NCBI RefSeq assembly: GCF_021404405.1
Contig: NZ_JABFTV010000010.1
Coordinates: 124,001-188,000 of the forward strand
Length of the DNA stretch: 64,000 nt
Reading direction: 5' to 3'
DNA from: Billgrantia aerodenitrificans
GTDB lineage: Bacteria > Pseudomonadota > Gammaproteobacteria > Pseudomonadales > Halomonadaceae
Shown in pieces: positions 55,599-64,000 of this stretch. Below the pieces are notes generated by a model, which saw only the letters and a program-made list of their open reading frames with translations, ran no database searches and had not been told where the DNA came from. Numbering within the stretch: the first letter of the stretch is position 1; every line of letters begins with the position of its first letter. The position numbers and the translations under genes are program-made.

Positions 55599-57149
55599 TC
55601 AATGCGGCTGCGCGTCGCGCTGCAGATCGTCGGGAAAGTGTTTCATCACGCTCTGTACGGGAAAGGGCGTCATGCCGCCCATGGCGCAGAGTGAGCCGTC
55701 CACCATGGTCTCGCACAGGTCGGCGAGCAGTATGAGATTGGCCTCACGACGCTCGCCGGCACGGATGCGGTCGATCACCTCGACGCCACGCACCGCACCG
55801 ATGCGGCAGGGGGTGCACTTGCCGCATGACTCCACCGTGCAGAACTCCATGGCGAAGCGCGCCTGCTCGGCCATGTCCACCGTGTCGTCGAACATCACCA
55901 CACCGCCGTGGCCGAGCACCGCGCCGACCTCGGCGAAGGCCTCGTAGTCGAGCGGCAGGTCCCACTGGCTCTCGGGCAGGTAGGCGCCCAAGGGGCCGCC
56001 TACCTGCACCGCACGCAGCGGTCGTCCGGTGAAGGTACCGCCGCCGAATTCCTCCATCAGCTGGCGCAGGGTGGTGCCGAAGGCCAGCTCCACTAGCCCG
56101 CCGCGCTGGACGTTGCCGGCCAGCTGCAGCGCCAGGGTCCCGCGTGAACGGCCCATGCCGTAGTCGGCGTAGGCTTGCCCGCCGTCGCTGAGGATGAAGG
56201 GCACCGCCGCAAGCGACAGCACGTTGTTGACCACGGTGGGCTGACCGAACAGGCCTTCGATGGCCGGCAGCGGCGGCTTGAAGCGCACCATGCCGCGTTT
56301 GCCTTCGAGGCTTTCGAGCAGCGAGGTCTCCTCGCCGCAGATGTAGGCGCCGGCCCCCAGACGCACCTCGAGGTGGAACGTCCGGCCGCTGCCGAGGATG
56401 TCGCCACCGAGATAGCCGGCGGCCTCGGCGCGGGCGATGGCCTCATTGAAGATCTCCTGGGCCAGCGGATACTCCGAGCGCAGGTAGACGTAGCCCTGGG
56501 TGGCACCCACGGCGAGGCCGGCGATGGCCATGCCCTCGATCAGCAGGTAGGGGTCGCACTCCATCACCAGGCGGTCGGCGAAGGTGCCGGAGTCGCCCTC
56601 GTCGGCGTTGCAGACGATGTACTTCTGCGCGGCGGGGGCGTCGAGCACGGTCTGCCACTTGATGCCGGTGGGGAACGCCGCCCCGCCGCGACCGCGCAGG
56701 CCGGAGGCCTTGACCTCGTCGACGATGGCCTGGGGAGCGAGACCAAGCGCCCGGCGCAGGCCGCGGAAGCCGTCGTGGGCGCAATAGTCCTCCAGCGACA
56801 GCGGGTCGGTGACACCGATGCGCGAAAAGGTCAGACGCTGCTGGGCCTGTAGATAGGGAATCTCCTCGGCCGGCCCCTGGCACAGCGACGATGCCTCACC
56901 GCCTTCGAGCAGGCCGGCATCGAACAGCCCGGCCACGTCCTCGGGGGCCACCGGCCCGTAGGCGATGCGCCCGGCGGCGGTCTCGACCTCGACCAGCGGC
57001 TCCAGCCAGAACAGCCCGCGGGAGCCGTTGCGCACCAGTTCGATCTCGACGCCACGGGCCTCGGCCTCGGCCTCGATGCGCTGGGCGACCTCGTCGGCGC
57101 CCAGCGCCAGCGCGGTGGTCTCGCGGGGAACGAAGAGTTTCGTGGTCAT
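55599..57149 (-). CDS. fdsB: NAD-dependent formate dehydrogenase beta subunit
   Basis: A 516-residue NuoF-like protein: FMN/NAD loop GRGGAAFPTGIKWQ, LGAGAYICGEETSLLESLEGKRG, and the 4Fe-4S site SCGKCTPCRIGAVRG near the end. The first 100 residues form a thioredoxin-like extension typical of FdsB. Its start overlaps the fdsG stop by one base, and fdsA follows 17 bases after its own stop. Confidence 0.95.
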   Translation of the reverse strand: MTTKLFVPRETTALALGADEVAQRIEAEAEARGVEIELVRNGSRGLFWLEPLVEVETAAGRIAYGPVAPEDVAGLFDAGLLEGGEASSLCQGPAEEIPYLQAQQRLTFSRIGVTDPLSLEDYCAHDGFRGLRRALGLAPQAIVDEVKASGLRGRGGAAFPTGIKWQTVLDAPAAQKYIVCNADEGDSGTFADRLVMECDPYLLIEGMAIAGLAVGATQGYVYLRSEYPLAQEIFNEAIARAEAAGYLGGDILGSGRTFHLEVRLGAGAYICGEETSLLESLEGKRGMVRFKPPLPAIEGLFGQPTVVNNVLSLAAVPFILSDGGQAYADYGMGRSRGTLALQLAGNVQRGGLVELAFGTTLRQLMEEFGGGTFTGRPLRAVQVGGPLGAYLPESQWDLPLDYEAFAEVGAVLGHGGVVMFDDTVDMAEQARFAMEFCTVESCGKCTPCRIGAVRGVEVIDRIRAGERREANLILLADLCETMVDGSLCAMGGMTPFPVQSVMKHFPDDLQRDAQPH

Positions 57150-57646
57150 CAGCTCACCTTCAGCACTTGGGTGGTCAGTTCATCGACCAGCCGGTCGAAG
57201 CGCTCGGGGGTGACCCGGGCCAGGATGCGATCGTCGACGCGCAGCGACGGGCCGCAGGCGCAGTTGCCCAGGCAGTAGACCGGCTCCAGGGTGATCTCGC
57301 GGTCGGCGGTGGTCTGGTGGTAGTCGATCCCCAGAGTGTCCCGCGCGTGCATTTCCAGCGCCCGTGAGCCCCGCGCCTGGCATGCCTCGGCGCGACAGAT
57401 CTGTACCACGTGGCGCCCCGGCGGCGTGGTGCGGAAGTGATGGTAGAAACTGATCACGCCGTGCACCTCGGCCCGGGTGAGCTGCAGCGATTCGGCGATG
57501 AGCGGCACCGCCTCGCGCGGCACGTAGCCGCAGCGGTCCTGGATCGCGTGCAAGATGGGGAGCAGAGCGCCGGGCTTGTGCTTCAGGGCGTCGATCTCGT
57601 CCTGAATCAGCTGGGGCGTCCATGAAGGGAATGGGCTGTTGAGCAT
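57149..57646 (-). CDS. fdsG: NAD-dependent formate dehydrogenase gamma subunit
   Basis: A 165-residue NuoE-like protein with a 2Fe-2S site (CRAEACQARG...CLGNCACGPSL). The ATG at 57646 gives the usual length. It is the first gene of the fds operon, which is fdsG-fdsB-fdsA-fdhD-fdsD. Its promoter region (57647-57853) is shared with the divergent regulator. Confidence 0.93.
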   Translation of the reverse strand: MLNSPFPSWTPQLIQDEIDALKHKPGALLPILHAIQDRCGYVPREAVPLIAESLQLTRAEVHGVISFYHHFRTTPPGRHVVQICRAEACQARGSRALEMHARDTLGIDYHQTTADREITLEPVYCLGNCACGPSLRVDDRILARVTPERFDRLVDELTTQVLKVS

Positions 57647-57728
57647 GGCCTGGCCTCGAAGCGAACGTATGGAGCGCATCTTCTGGCGACTTGCGCCGGT
57701 ACGTTCGAAGCTGCTGGTTACGGTCTAG

Positions 57729-57754
57729 TTATGTACCACTTATTTATGTACTAC
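57729..57754. promoter_or_regulatory. Direct repeats in the fds control region
   Basis: TTATGTACCAC (57729-57739) and TTATGTACTAC (57744-57754) are near-identical 11-base repeats with 15-base spacing in the region between fdsG and its likely regulator. Candidate operator for that regulator. Confidence 0.4.
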
Positions 57755-57853
57755 AGTGCATATATTGGATAAGGTGCCCGTAGCATCATTGATGGTGCGT
57801 ATTTGTGAAGGTAGCAGTCCTGCCTGGGTTACGAAATATGAAAAACACATCAT

Positions 57854-58927
57854 ATGAAACGTATTAAAATTGAACCTGCCTGGTCCTTCACCGACGAGGC
57901 CGGCAACCGCCTGGATCCGCAGCTGTTCGGGCTGCTGCAGGGCATCCATCGCAGCGGCAAGCTGACCGAGGCCGCTGCCGAGGCCGGTATCTCCTACCGC
58001 CATGCCTGGAACCTGCTCAACAAGTGGGCGGAATTCTTCGGCGTTACGCTGGTGGAAATGCAAAAGGGGCGCGGCGCACGGCTCACTCCACTGGGCGACA
58101 AGCTGCTGTGGGCACGCCAACGGGTGGCCGCCCGGCTCGGTCCGCAGCTGGAGAGCCTGGGCTCGGAGCTCAATCTCGAGCTGCAGCAGCTGTTCGAGGG
58201 CGTCGAACCGGTGCTGCGCATGCACGCCAGCCACGGCTATGCAGTGGCGCTGCTGCCCAGGTTCGCCAGCGACTTTCAGCTCGATCTACAGTACTGCAGC
58301 CCGGCAGAGGCCCTGGCCGCGCTGAATCGCGGCGCCTGCGACGTGGCCGGCTACCACATGCCGACCTCGGCGACCCGGGGTCCGCTGATGCAGGGCTACC
58401 GCCGTCAGCTGCGGCCGCGCAGCCATTGCATCATTCGCTTCATCACCCGCTGTCAGGGGCTGATGCTCGCACCGGGCAATCCCAAGGGTGTGGCCGGCCT
58501 GGCCGATCTCGTGCGTGGCGACGTGCGCTTCATCAACCGCCAGCAGGCTTCCGGCACCCGGGCGCTGCTCGATATCCTGCTGCGGGAAGTGGGCCTCTCG
58601 GCGCAGCGCATCCGTGGCTTCGAGCTGGAGGAGTACACCCACTCCGCGGTGGCCGCCTACATCGCCGCCGGCATGGCCGACGTCGGCTTCGGCGTCGAGG
58701 CCGCCGCGCGTCAGTTCGGCCTGGACTTCCTGCCGCTGGCCAGCGAGCACTATCTGCTACTGTGTCAGCGCAGCAGCCTGGCCGACCCCAGCGTCGTACG
58801 TCTGCTCGAGATGATCCGCAGCGCGCCGTTCCAGCAGGCCGTGCGCGAGCTGCCCGGCTATTCGCTGGACCGTTGCGGCGAGGTGTGCAGCGTCGACGAG
58901 CTGTTCGACGAGTCACGCCACGGCTGA
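57854..58927 (+). CDS. fdsR: ModE/LysR-type HTH plus substrate-binding-like regulator (FdsR-like)
   Basis: A 357-residue protein. Residues about 15-100 match the ModE-type helix-turn-helix (LFGLLQGIHRSGKLTEAAAEAGISYRHAWNLLNKW). The rest resembles a periplasmic-binding-protein-like sensor (PF12727 type, FINRQQASGTRALLDILLRE). It is divergent from fdsGBA, where FdsR-like regulators are found in other formate users. It may sense molybdate or formate; the sequence does not decide. Confidence 0.85.
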   Translation: MKRIKIEPAWSFTDEAGNRLDPQLFGLLQGIHRSGKLTEAAAEAGISYRHAWNLLNKWAEFFGVTLVEMQKGRGARLTPLGDKLLWARQRVAARLGPQLESLGSELNLELQQLFEGVEPVLRMHASHGYAVALLPRFASDFQLDLQYCSPAEALAALNRGACDVAGYHMPTSATRGPLMQGYRRQLRPRSHCIIRFITRCQGLMLAPGNPKGVAGLADLVRGDVRFINRQQASGTRALLDILLREVGLSAQRIRGFELEEYTHSAVAAYIAAGMADVGFGVEAAARQFGLDFLPLASEHYLLLCQRSSLADPSVVRLLEMIRSAPFQQAVRELPGYSLDRCGEVCSVDELFDESRHG

Positions 58928-58945
58928 GCCTCGCCGGTGCCGTCG

Positions 58946-60052
58946 TCAGTAGTCGACCACCACGTCGCCCAGGGGCTTGCTGCAGCAGGAGAGGATATAG
59001 CCCTCTGCCACGTCTTCGTCGGTGATGCCGCCGTTGTGCTCCATGTCCACTTGCCCGGACTTGAGCCCTACCCGGCACGTGCCGCAGATCCCCATGCCGC
59101 AGGCCTTGGGGATGTGCAAGCCGAGCTTGGCGGCAGCCGAGTGAACCGTCTCGCCAGGCTGAATGCGTACGCTCTTGCCCGAGCCGACGAACTCGACGCT
59201 GAGCATGTCGGCGTAATCGATCTCCTCCGCCTCGGCCTCGGCTTGCTCGGCCAGCTCCAGCACCTCCTCGCGCACGTCAAGCGGCGTGGCGCCGAAGGAT
59301 TCCTCGTGGTAGCGGCTCATGTCGAAGCCGTTTTCGCGCAGGATGTGCTTGATCGCGTTCATGTACGGCGTGGGGCCGCAGCAGAAGATCTCCCGCTCGA
59401 GGTAGTCGGGCGCCATCAGCTCGAGCATCGGCTGGGTCAAATACCCGCGATAGCCGGCCCAGGCCTCGCCGATGTCGTCCTTCTTCTCACAGACGATATG
59501 CAGTTTGAACTCAGGGATCCGCGAGAACATGTGCACTAGTTCGCGATGGTAAATGACATCCCGCGGGGCGCGCGCACTGTGGATGAACTCGACGTCGACG
59601 TTGGCGTTGGTGTCGAAGAACCAGCGTGTCATCGACATCAGCGGCGTGATGCCCACGCCACCGGAGAGGAACAGCACCTTGTCGGCGGGAAAGTCGATCG
59701 AATTGAAGTTGCCCACCGGGCCATGCACCGCCAGTTCGTCGCCGACCTTCAGGTTGTCGTGCAGCCAGTTGGAAACCTTACCGCCGGGCACCCGCTTGAC
59801 GGTGATCGAGAAGCTGTAGGGAATCGACGGTGAACTGGAGATGGTGTAGGAGCGCATGATCGGTTCGCCTTCGATCTCCAGCTCCAGGGTCACGAACTGC
59901 CCCGGCTTGAAGAAGAACAGCACCGGCTGCTCGGCCATGAAGCAGAAGGTACGAACGTCCCAGGTTTCCTGGATCACCTTGACGCAACGCACCATGTGGC
60001 GGCCGTTGGTCCAGGTCTGGGTCGTGACGGGGTTGAGAAAGTTCATGGTCAT
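58946..60052 (-). CDS. gbcB: Glycine betaine monooxygenase reductase subunit
   Basis: A 368-residue reductase with an FAD/NAD part (RSYTISSSPSIPYSFSITVKR, GGVGITPLMSM, CCGPTPYMNAIK) and a C-terminal 2Fe-2S ferredoxin (CGMGICGTCRVG, then CC near the end). It transfers electrons from NADH to GbcA for demethylation of glycine betaine. It is divergent from gbcA across 329 bases. The layout of the two genes is as in Pseudomonas. Confidence 0.95.
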   Translation of the reverse strand: MTMNFLNPVTTQTWTNGRHMVRCVKVIQETWDVRTFCFMAEQPVLFFFKPGQFVTLELEIEGEPIMRSYTISSSPSIPYSFSITVKRVPGGKVSNWLHDNLKVGDELAVHGPVGNFNSIDFPADKVLFLSGGVGITPLMSMTRWFFDTNANVDVEFIHSARAPRDVIYHRELVHMFSRIPEFKLHIVCEKKDDIGEAWAGYRGYLTQPMLELMAPDYLEREIFCCGPTPYMNAIKHILRENGFDMSRYHEESFGATPLDVREEVLELAEQAEAEAEEIDYADMLSVEFVGSGKSVRIQPGETVHSAAAKLGLHIPKACGMGICGTCRVGLKSGQVDMEHNGGITDEDVAEGYILSCCSKPLGDVVVDY

Positions 60053-60381
60053 GTCGAGTCGCCTGGCATTGATCAGCGTGGAAGGCTCCGACTGCGGAAC
60101 ACCGCCTGCCGTTGATCGAATTCTGCGTCAGCCGGCAAGCCCTCGACTTGCCTGACTGCGACACGAACGTACCCCTGGCTTCCACTTGGGGGGATTTTTC
60201 TGCACCCACTGGTCGCGACTGAACGCTTTCGGGTCGTCGGCAGACAACTGAACGACCTGAGGCTGATCCACACTCGCCGTATTCGTACTCGGCACCCAAG
60301 ACAATTACCATGCCGCTCCCTGGCGAAAACCAACAATTCGACCGATGCCGCCACCGCGGCCAGCAATGAGGATGTCTCTCC
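60053..60381. other. Divergent gbcB-gbcA control region
   Basis: About 330 bases with no gene, holding the promoters of both genes. In Pseudomonas this type of region binds the activator GbdR, but I could not place a definite site here; no other structure is evident. Confidence 0.5.
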
Positions 60382-61668
60382 ATGGATCCGATCTCACCCA
60401 CCACTCTGGACGATCCCCTGGACCCGGCGCGTGAAGCCGTCGTCGCGATGCTCGCCGAGCGCGAGCGCAACTTCTCGCTGCCCCAGGCGTTCTACAACGA
60501 TGCCCGCCTGTTCGCCCTGGACATGCAGGAAATCTTCGGCAAGGAGTGGCTGTTCGCCGGCATGACCTGCGAGATTCCCGCCAAGGGCAATTACGTGACC
60601 CTGCAGGTCGGCGACAACCCGGTGATCCTGGTACGCGGCGACGGCGGCTCCATCCATGCTTTCCATAACGTCTGCCGTCACCGCGGCTCACGGCTGTGCG
60701 TCAGCGACAAGGGCAAGGTGGCCAAGCTGGTCTGCCCCTACCATCAGTGGACCTACGAGCTCGACGGCCGCCTGCTGTTCGCCGGCAGCGACATGGGCGA
60801 GAACTTCGACCTTTCCGCCTATGGCCTCAAGCCGATCCACGTGCGCACCGGCGGCGGTTTCATCTTCATCAGCCTGGCCGAGCAGCCGCCCGCCCTCGAC
60901 GACTTCCTGCTCACTCTGGAGCACTATCTCGAACCCTACGAGATGGGCAACCTCAAGGTCGCCGTGGAGTCGAACATCGTCGAGCAGGCCAACTGGAAGC
61001 TGGTACTCGAGAACAATCGCGAGTGCTACCACTGCAACGGTTCCCACCCTGAGCTGCTCAACTCGCTGCAGGAGTTCGACGACACCGACGATCCCCGTGC
61101 CACGCCCGCCTACAAGGCATTGGTGGCGCAGAAGCAGTCGGACTGGGACGAGCAGCAGATCCCCTGGCAGCTCAAGCGCTTCGGCAAGCGCAACCGGTTG
61201 ACCCGCACCCCGCTGCTGGATGGCGTGGTCTCGATGACCATGGACGGCAAGCCGGCCTGCAGCAAGCTGATGGGCCGCCTGACCAGCCCCGACATGGGCT
61301 CGCTGCGCATCCTGCACCTGCCCAACTCCTGGAACCACTTCATGGGTGACCACGCCATCGTGTTCCGCGTGCTGCCGCTGGGCCCGCAGGAGACCCTGGT
61401 GACCACCAAGTGGCTGGTGCACAAGGATGCCGTGGAGGGCGTCGACTACAAGCCCGAGGAGATGCGCCGGGTATGGGACGCCACCAACGCCCAGGACAAG
61501 CGCCTGGCCGAGGAGAACCAGCGCGGTATCAACTCCAAGGCTTACCAGCCGGGCCCCTACTCGGAGACCTACGAGTTCGGCGTGATCGACTTCATCGACT
61601 GGTACAGCGAGCGGATGCAGGAGAACCTGGGCCACAGCGCCCCTCACCTGCAGGTGGTGAAGGGCTAG
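60382..61668 (+). CDS. gbcA: Glycine betaine monooxygenase oxygenase subunit
   Basis: A 428-residue Rieske non-haem iron oxygenase. The Rieske motif is CRHRGSRLC...CPYHQWTY and the iron site has NNRECYHCNGSHPEL with the conserved Asp/His. Together with GbcB it removes a methyl group from glycine betaine to give dimethylglycine and formaldehyde. It sits by the formaldehyde dehydrogenase and formate dehydrogenase genes, which deal with the C1 product. A perfect hairpin (61697-61728) follows as terminator. Confidence 0.96.
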   Translation: MDPISPTTLDDPLDPAREAVVAMLAERERNFSLPQAFYNDARLFALDMQEIFGKEWLFAGMTCEIPAKGNYVTLQVGDNPVILVRGDGGSIHAFHNVCRHRGSRLCVSDKGKVAKLVCPYHQWTYELDGRLLFAGSDMGENFDLSAYGLKPIHVRTGGGFIFISLAEQPPALDDFLLTLEHYLEPYEMGNLKVAVESNIVEQANWKLVLENNRECYHCNGSHPELLNSLQEFDDTDDPRATPAYKALVAQKQSDWDEQQIPWQLKRFGKRNRLTRTPLLDGVVSMTMDGKPACSKLMGRLTSPDMGSLRILHLPNSWNHFMGDHAIVFRVLPLGPQETLVTTKWLVHKDAVEGVDYKPEEMRRVWDATNAQDKRLAEENQRGINSKAYQPGPYSETYEFGVIDFIDWYSERMQENLGHSAPHLQVVKG

Positions 61669-61696
61669 GCCCCACCTACTCCTCGTGATGTGAAAG

Positions 61697-61728
61697 AAAT
61701 CGCCCCCGGCCAAGGCCGGGGGCGATTT
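61697..61728. terminator. Terminator after gbcA
   Basis: AAATCGCCCCCGGCC and GGCCGGGGGCGATTT form a perfect 15-bp stem with a 2-base loop, followed by T-rich sequence. It may also end the convergent small gene at 61782. Confidence 0.88.
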
Positions 61729-61781
61729 GTTTCACTCGGGTTCGAACAAAAGCCGACAGTGTTGCGGGCGCGTGCCGATGG

Positions 61782-62021
61782 CTAACCCGCGATTGGCCGC
61801 AGATGATTCACCAGCGCTTCGCGCACCTCGGGCAGCATGACGCCGGTCTGCGCCTCCAGCTCGGCGACCAGCGCCTCCAGACCGGGCACCTCCGACTCGG
61901 CCTGCCGCTGGGCGACAAGCCGGGCGCAGGTGTCGGGGTCGGCATCGGCAGGCAGGTCGATGCCCAGCGCCACCAGGCGCTGACGGAAGTCCTCCGCATC
62001 GATCAAGTCGGCGTACATCAT
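61782..62021 (-). CDS. Small helical protein of unknown function
   Basis: A 79-residue, mostly helical protein (DAEDFRQRLVALGIDLP, LEALVAELEAQTGVMLPEVREALV). GGGAG lies at good spacing upstream of the ATG at 62021; 62030 and 62018 are alternatives. Composition matches the chromosome. I recognise no family. It lies between gbcA (convergent) and formaldehyde dehydrogenase, in a betaine catabolism neighbourhood. Confidence 0.6.
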   Translation of the reverse strand: MMYADLIDAEDFRQRLVALGIDLPADADPDTCARLVAQRQAESEVPGLEALVAELEAQTGVMLPEVREALVNHLRPIAG

Positions 62022-62182
62022 CTCTCTCATCTCCCGCTACCGTCGTTCGCTCCGCTAGATTACCCGCTCGGCTGTCAGGCGGCCACGCTGCGCATGGGTC
62101 GAATAACGAAAATGGCTGGCGGCGCCGCTTTCAAGGTGCGGCGTCGGCCAGCTCGGGCTACTCCTTACGTCACCAAGCTTAC

Positions 62183-63376
62183 TTACGCAGCTACGCTGCC
62201 GTGGGGATCGATGACGAATTTCTTCGCCGCACCACCGTCGAAATCGGCATAGCCCTGTGGTGCCTGATCCAGCGAGATTATCTGCACGTTGACCGCGTCG
62301 GCGATCTTGACCTTCTCGAACAGGATCGCCTGCATCAGCGGGCGGTGATACTTCATCACCGGGCACTGGCCGGTATGGAAGGAGTGAGACTTGGCCCAGC
62401 CGAGGCCGAAGCGCATGCTCAGCGCGCCCTGCTTGGCGGCGTCGTCGACGGCACCCGGATCCTCGGTCACGTAGAGGCCCGGGATGCCGATCTGGCCGCC
62501 AGCACGGGTCATCTGCATCGCCGAGTTGAGCACGGTGGCGGGCGCTTCCTTGCCGTGGTTGCAGCCACAGGCATGGGCCTCGAAGCCGACGCAGTCGACG
62601 AAGGCATCGACTTCGCGCTCGCCGAGAATCGCCTCGAGCTTGTCGGCCATGTCGCCATCCTGGGTCAGATCGATGGTTTCACAGCCGAAGCTGCGCGCCT
62701 GGGCCAGGCGTTCCTCGATCATGTCGCCGACGATCACGCAGGCCGCACCAAGCAGCTGGGCCGAGACCGCCGCCGCCAGGCCCACCGGGCCGGCTCCGGC
62801 GATATAGACGGTGCTGCCCGGACCGACGCCGGCCGTCACGCAGCCGTGGAAGCCGGTGGGGAAGATGTCCGAGAGCAGGGTCAGGTCACGGATCTTGTCC
62901 ATGGCCTGATCGGTGTCGGGGAACTTCAGCAGGTTGAAGTCGGCGTAGGGCACCATGACGTATTCCGTCTGGCCACCGACCCAGCCGCCCATGTCGACGT
63001 AGCCATAGGCGGCACCGGGGCGCGCCGGGTTGACGTTGAGACAGATCCCGGTGCGGCCTTCCTTGCAGTTACGGCAGCGCCCGCAGGCGATGTTGAAGGG
63101 CACCGAGACCAGGTCGCCCGGCTTGATGAATTCGACGTCGCGTCCGCACTCGACTACCAGGCCTGTGATCTCGTGGCCCAGCACCAGGCCGGCGGGCGCA
63201 GTGGTACGGCCACGCACCATGTGCTGGTCGCTGCCGCAGATATTGGTGGTGACCACCTTCAGGATCACGCCGTGGTCGCATTTACGATTGCCAAGGGCGA
63301 GTTCCGGATAGGGGATGGATTCGACATCGACCTTACCCGGGCCCTTGTAGACGACTCCTCGGTTGGCTTGGCTCAT
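62183..63376 (-). CDS. fdhA: Glutathione-independent formaldehyde dehydrogenase
   Basis: A 397-residue zinc alcohol-dehydrogenase-family enzyme. NICGSDQHMVRGRT and GHEITG hold catalytic zinc ligands, CGRCRNCKEGRTGIC the structural zinc, and GAGPVGLAAAVSAQLLGA the NAD fold. It is closest to the Pseudomonas putida enzyme, which oxidises formaldehyde to formate with tightly bound NAD. The ATG at 63376 has GGAG upstream. Formaldehyde from betaine demethylation is its likely substrate. Confidence 0.94.
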   Translation of the reverse strand: MSQANRGVVYKGPGKVDVESIPYPELALGNRKCDHGVILKVVTTNICGSDQHMVRGRTTAPAGLVLGHEITGLVVECGRDVEFIKPGDLVSVPFNIACGRCRNCKEGRTGICLNVNPARPGAAYGYVDMGGWVGGQTEYVMVPYADFNLLKFPDTDQAMDKIRDLTLLSDIFPTGFHGCVTAGVGPGSTVYIAGAGPVGLAAAVSAQLLGAACVIVGDMIEERLAQARSFGCETIDLTQDGDMADKLEAILGEREVDAFVDCVGFEAHACGCNHGKEAPATVLNSAMQMTRAGGQIGIPGLYVTEDPGAVDDAAKQGALSMRFGLGWAKSHSFHTGQCPVMKYHRPLMQAILFEKVKIADAVNVQIISLDQAPQGYADFDGGAAKKFVIDPHGSVAA

Positions 63377-63625
63377 GGCTGGCTCCAGTGCATTTGTTGT
63401 CATGGGGCGGCACATTCCGCCGCTTCAGCCTATGCCCTCCACCAAGTGGCACTTGCCCCACAGAGACCTCCACTTGCCTGCGCGAGACACGTCGCCGCGG
63501 CAATGAGCCAATGGATAGCTGGAGGTCGCTTTCACGACATACCCCTCGCCGCCCTGGCCCAACAATGATTCGCCCGGGAGCGCCTGCCGCTTGCGGATGC
63601 TAACAACAACATGCGAGGAATCCCC

Positions 63626-64000
63626 ATGAAGCATGACGATGTGCCAATCCTCAAACCCGGGCAGGACAACGCCCAGGTGCTGGGGATGGACTTCCACCAT
63701 CCCGTGTTCCCACTCTCGGCCGTGGCCATCCTGGCCTTCATCCTCTACGCCCTGGTCTATCCCGATGCCGCCAACAGCCATCTCACTGCGGCCCGTGGCT
63801 TCTCCATCGAGTATTTCGACTGGCTGTTCATGATTGCCGGCAACCTCTTCGTGCTGCTGTGCCTGGCGTTGATCGTCATGCCGTTGGGGCGCATCCGTCT
63901 GGGCGGCAGTCAGGCCCGCCCCGAGTACTCGACTACCTCATGGTTCGCCATGCTGTTCGCCGCGGGCATGGGCATCGGCCTGATGTTCTGGAGCGTGGCC
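63626..64000 (+). CDS. BCCT-family betaine/choline transporter (partial, 3' end outside window)
   Basis: The first 125 residues of a BCCT transporter, with the gene running off the window. Two membrane segments and the motif FAAGMGIGLMFWSVA, which marks the family, are visible. AGGA is at good distance before the ATG at 63626. The neighbourhood suggests uptake of choline or glycine betaine for osmoprotection and catabolism. The exact substrate cannot be told from this part. Confidence 0.9.
   Translation, partial: MKHDDVPILKPGQDNAQVLGMDFHHPVFPLSAVAILAFILYALVYPDAANSHLTAARGFSIEYFDWLFMIAGNLFVLLCLALIVMPLGRIRLGGSQARPEYSTTSWFAMLFAAGMGIGLMFWSVA

Overview
The window is 64 kb of a GC-rich gammaproteobacterial chromosome. 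It looks most like Halomonas or a close relative in the Halomonadaceae. The reasons are the combination of glycine betaine oxidation genes (gbcA, gbcB, glutathione-independent formaldehyde dehydrogenase, the start of a BCCT-family betaine/choline-type transporter), an aapJQMP amino acid importer, a finR/fpr pair and P-II/AmtB genes, all in strongly GC-biased codons. This assignment is inference from gene content; no 16S rRNA gene is present.

Layout. 1-4.6 kb: a hotdog thioesterase, malate synthase G, an alpha/beta hydrolase and a small lipoprotein. 4.6-14.4 kb: the Mg-chelatase-like gene comM/yifB, split in two by an A/T-rich insertion of about 8.3 kb (roughly 5136-13478). The insertion carries a large serine recombinase, a ColE1-type mobilization set (mobC, mobA, and mobB and mobD nested out of frame inside mobA), an oriT-like inverted-repeat region, a RepL-like replication protein with three exact-period 22-bp iterons, and three cargo genes (a BspA-like secreted repeat protein, a lipoprotein, a multi-pass membrane protein). 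It reads as an integrated mobilizable plasmid and is the most unusual object in the window.

14.5-19.2 kb: ubiK, glnK-amtB-glnK, and the divergent pair fpr/finR-like. 19.2-28.4 kb: a chemoreceptor, a host-attachment-family protein, a PhnD-C-E-E type ABC importer without C-P lyase genes, a histidine phosphatase, a small membrane protein and a GAF-PAS-GGDEF diguanylate cyclase. 28.4-32.6 kb: aapJQMP. 33-35.4 kb: ahpF and ahpC, separated by a possible MITE-like repeat. 35.5-41.2 kb: a small conserved protein, an M1-like peptidase overlapping a ChaN-PDZ protein, an MFS transporter and a small acidic secreted protein.

41.3-63.4 kb is a C1-oxidation region. A selenocysteine, Tat-exported formate dehydrogenase (fdnGHI) is followed by fdhE, selA, selB and tRNA-Sec, so its assembly and most of its decoding machinery are in one cluster. 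Next come an L,D-transpeptidase and a second, cysteine-containing NAD-linked formate dehydrogenase (fdsGBA-fdhD-fdsD) with a divergent ModE/PBP-type regulator. Then come gbcB and gbcA (demethylation of glycine betaine, releasing formaldehyde) and formaldehyde dehydrogenase (formaldehyde to formate). Betaine uptake, betaine demethylation, formaldehyde oxidation and formate oxidation to the quinone pool or to NADH are therefore encoded side by side. The window ends inside the BCCT transporter gene.
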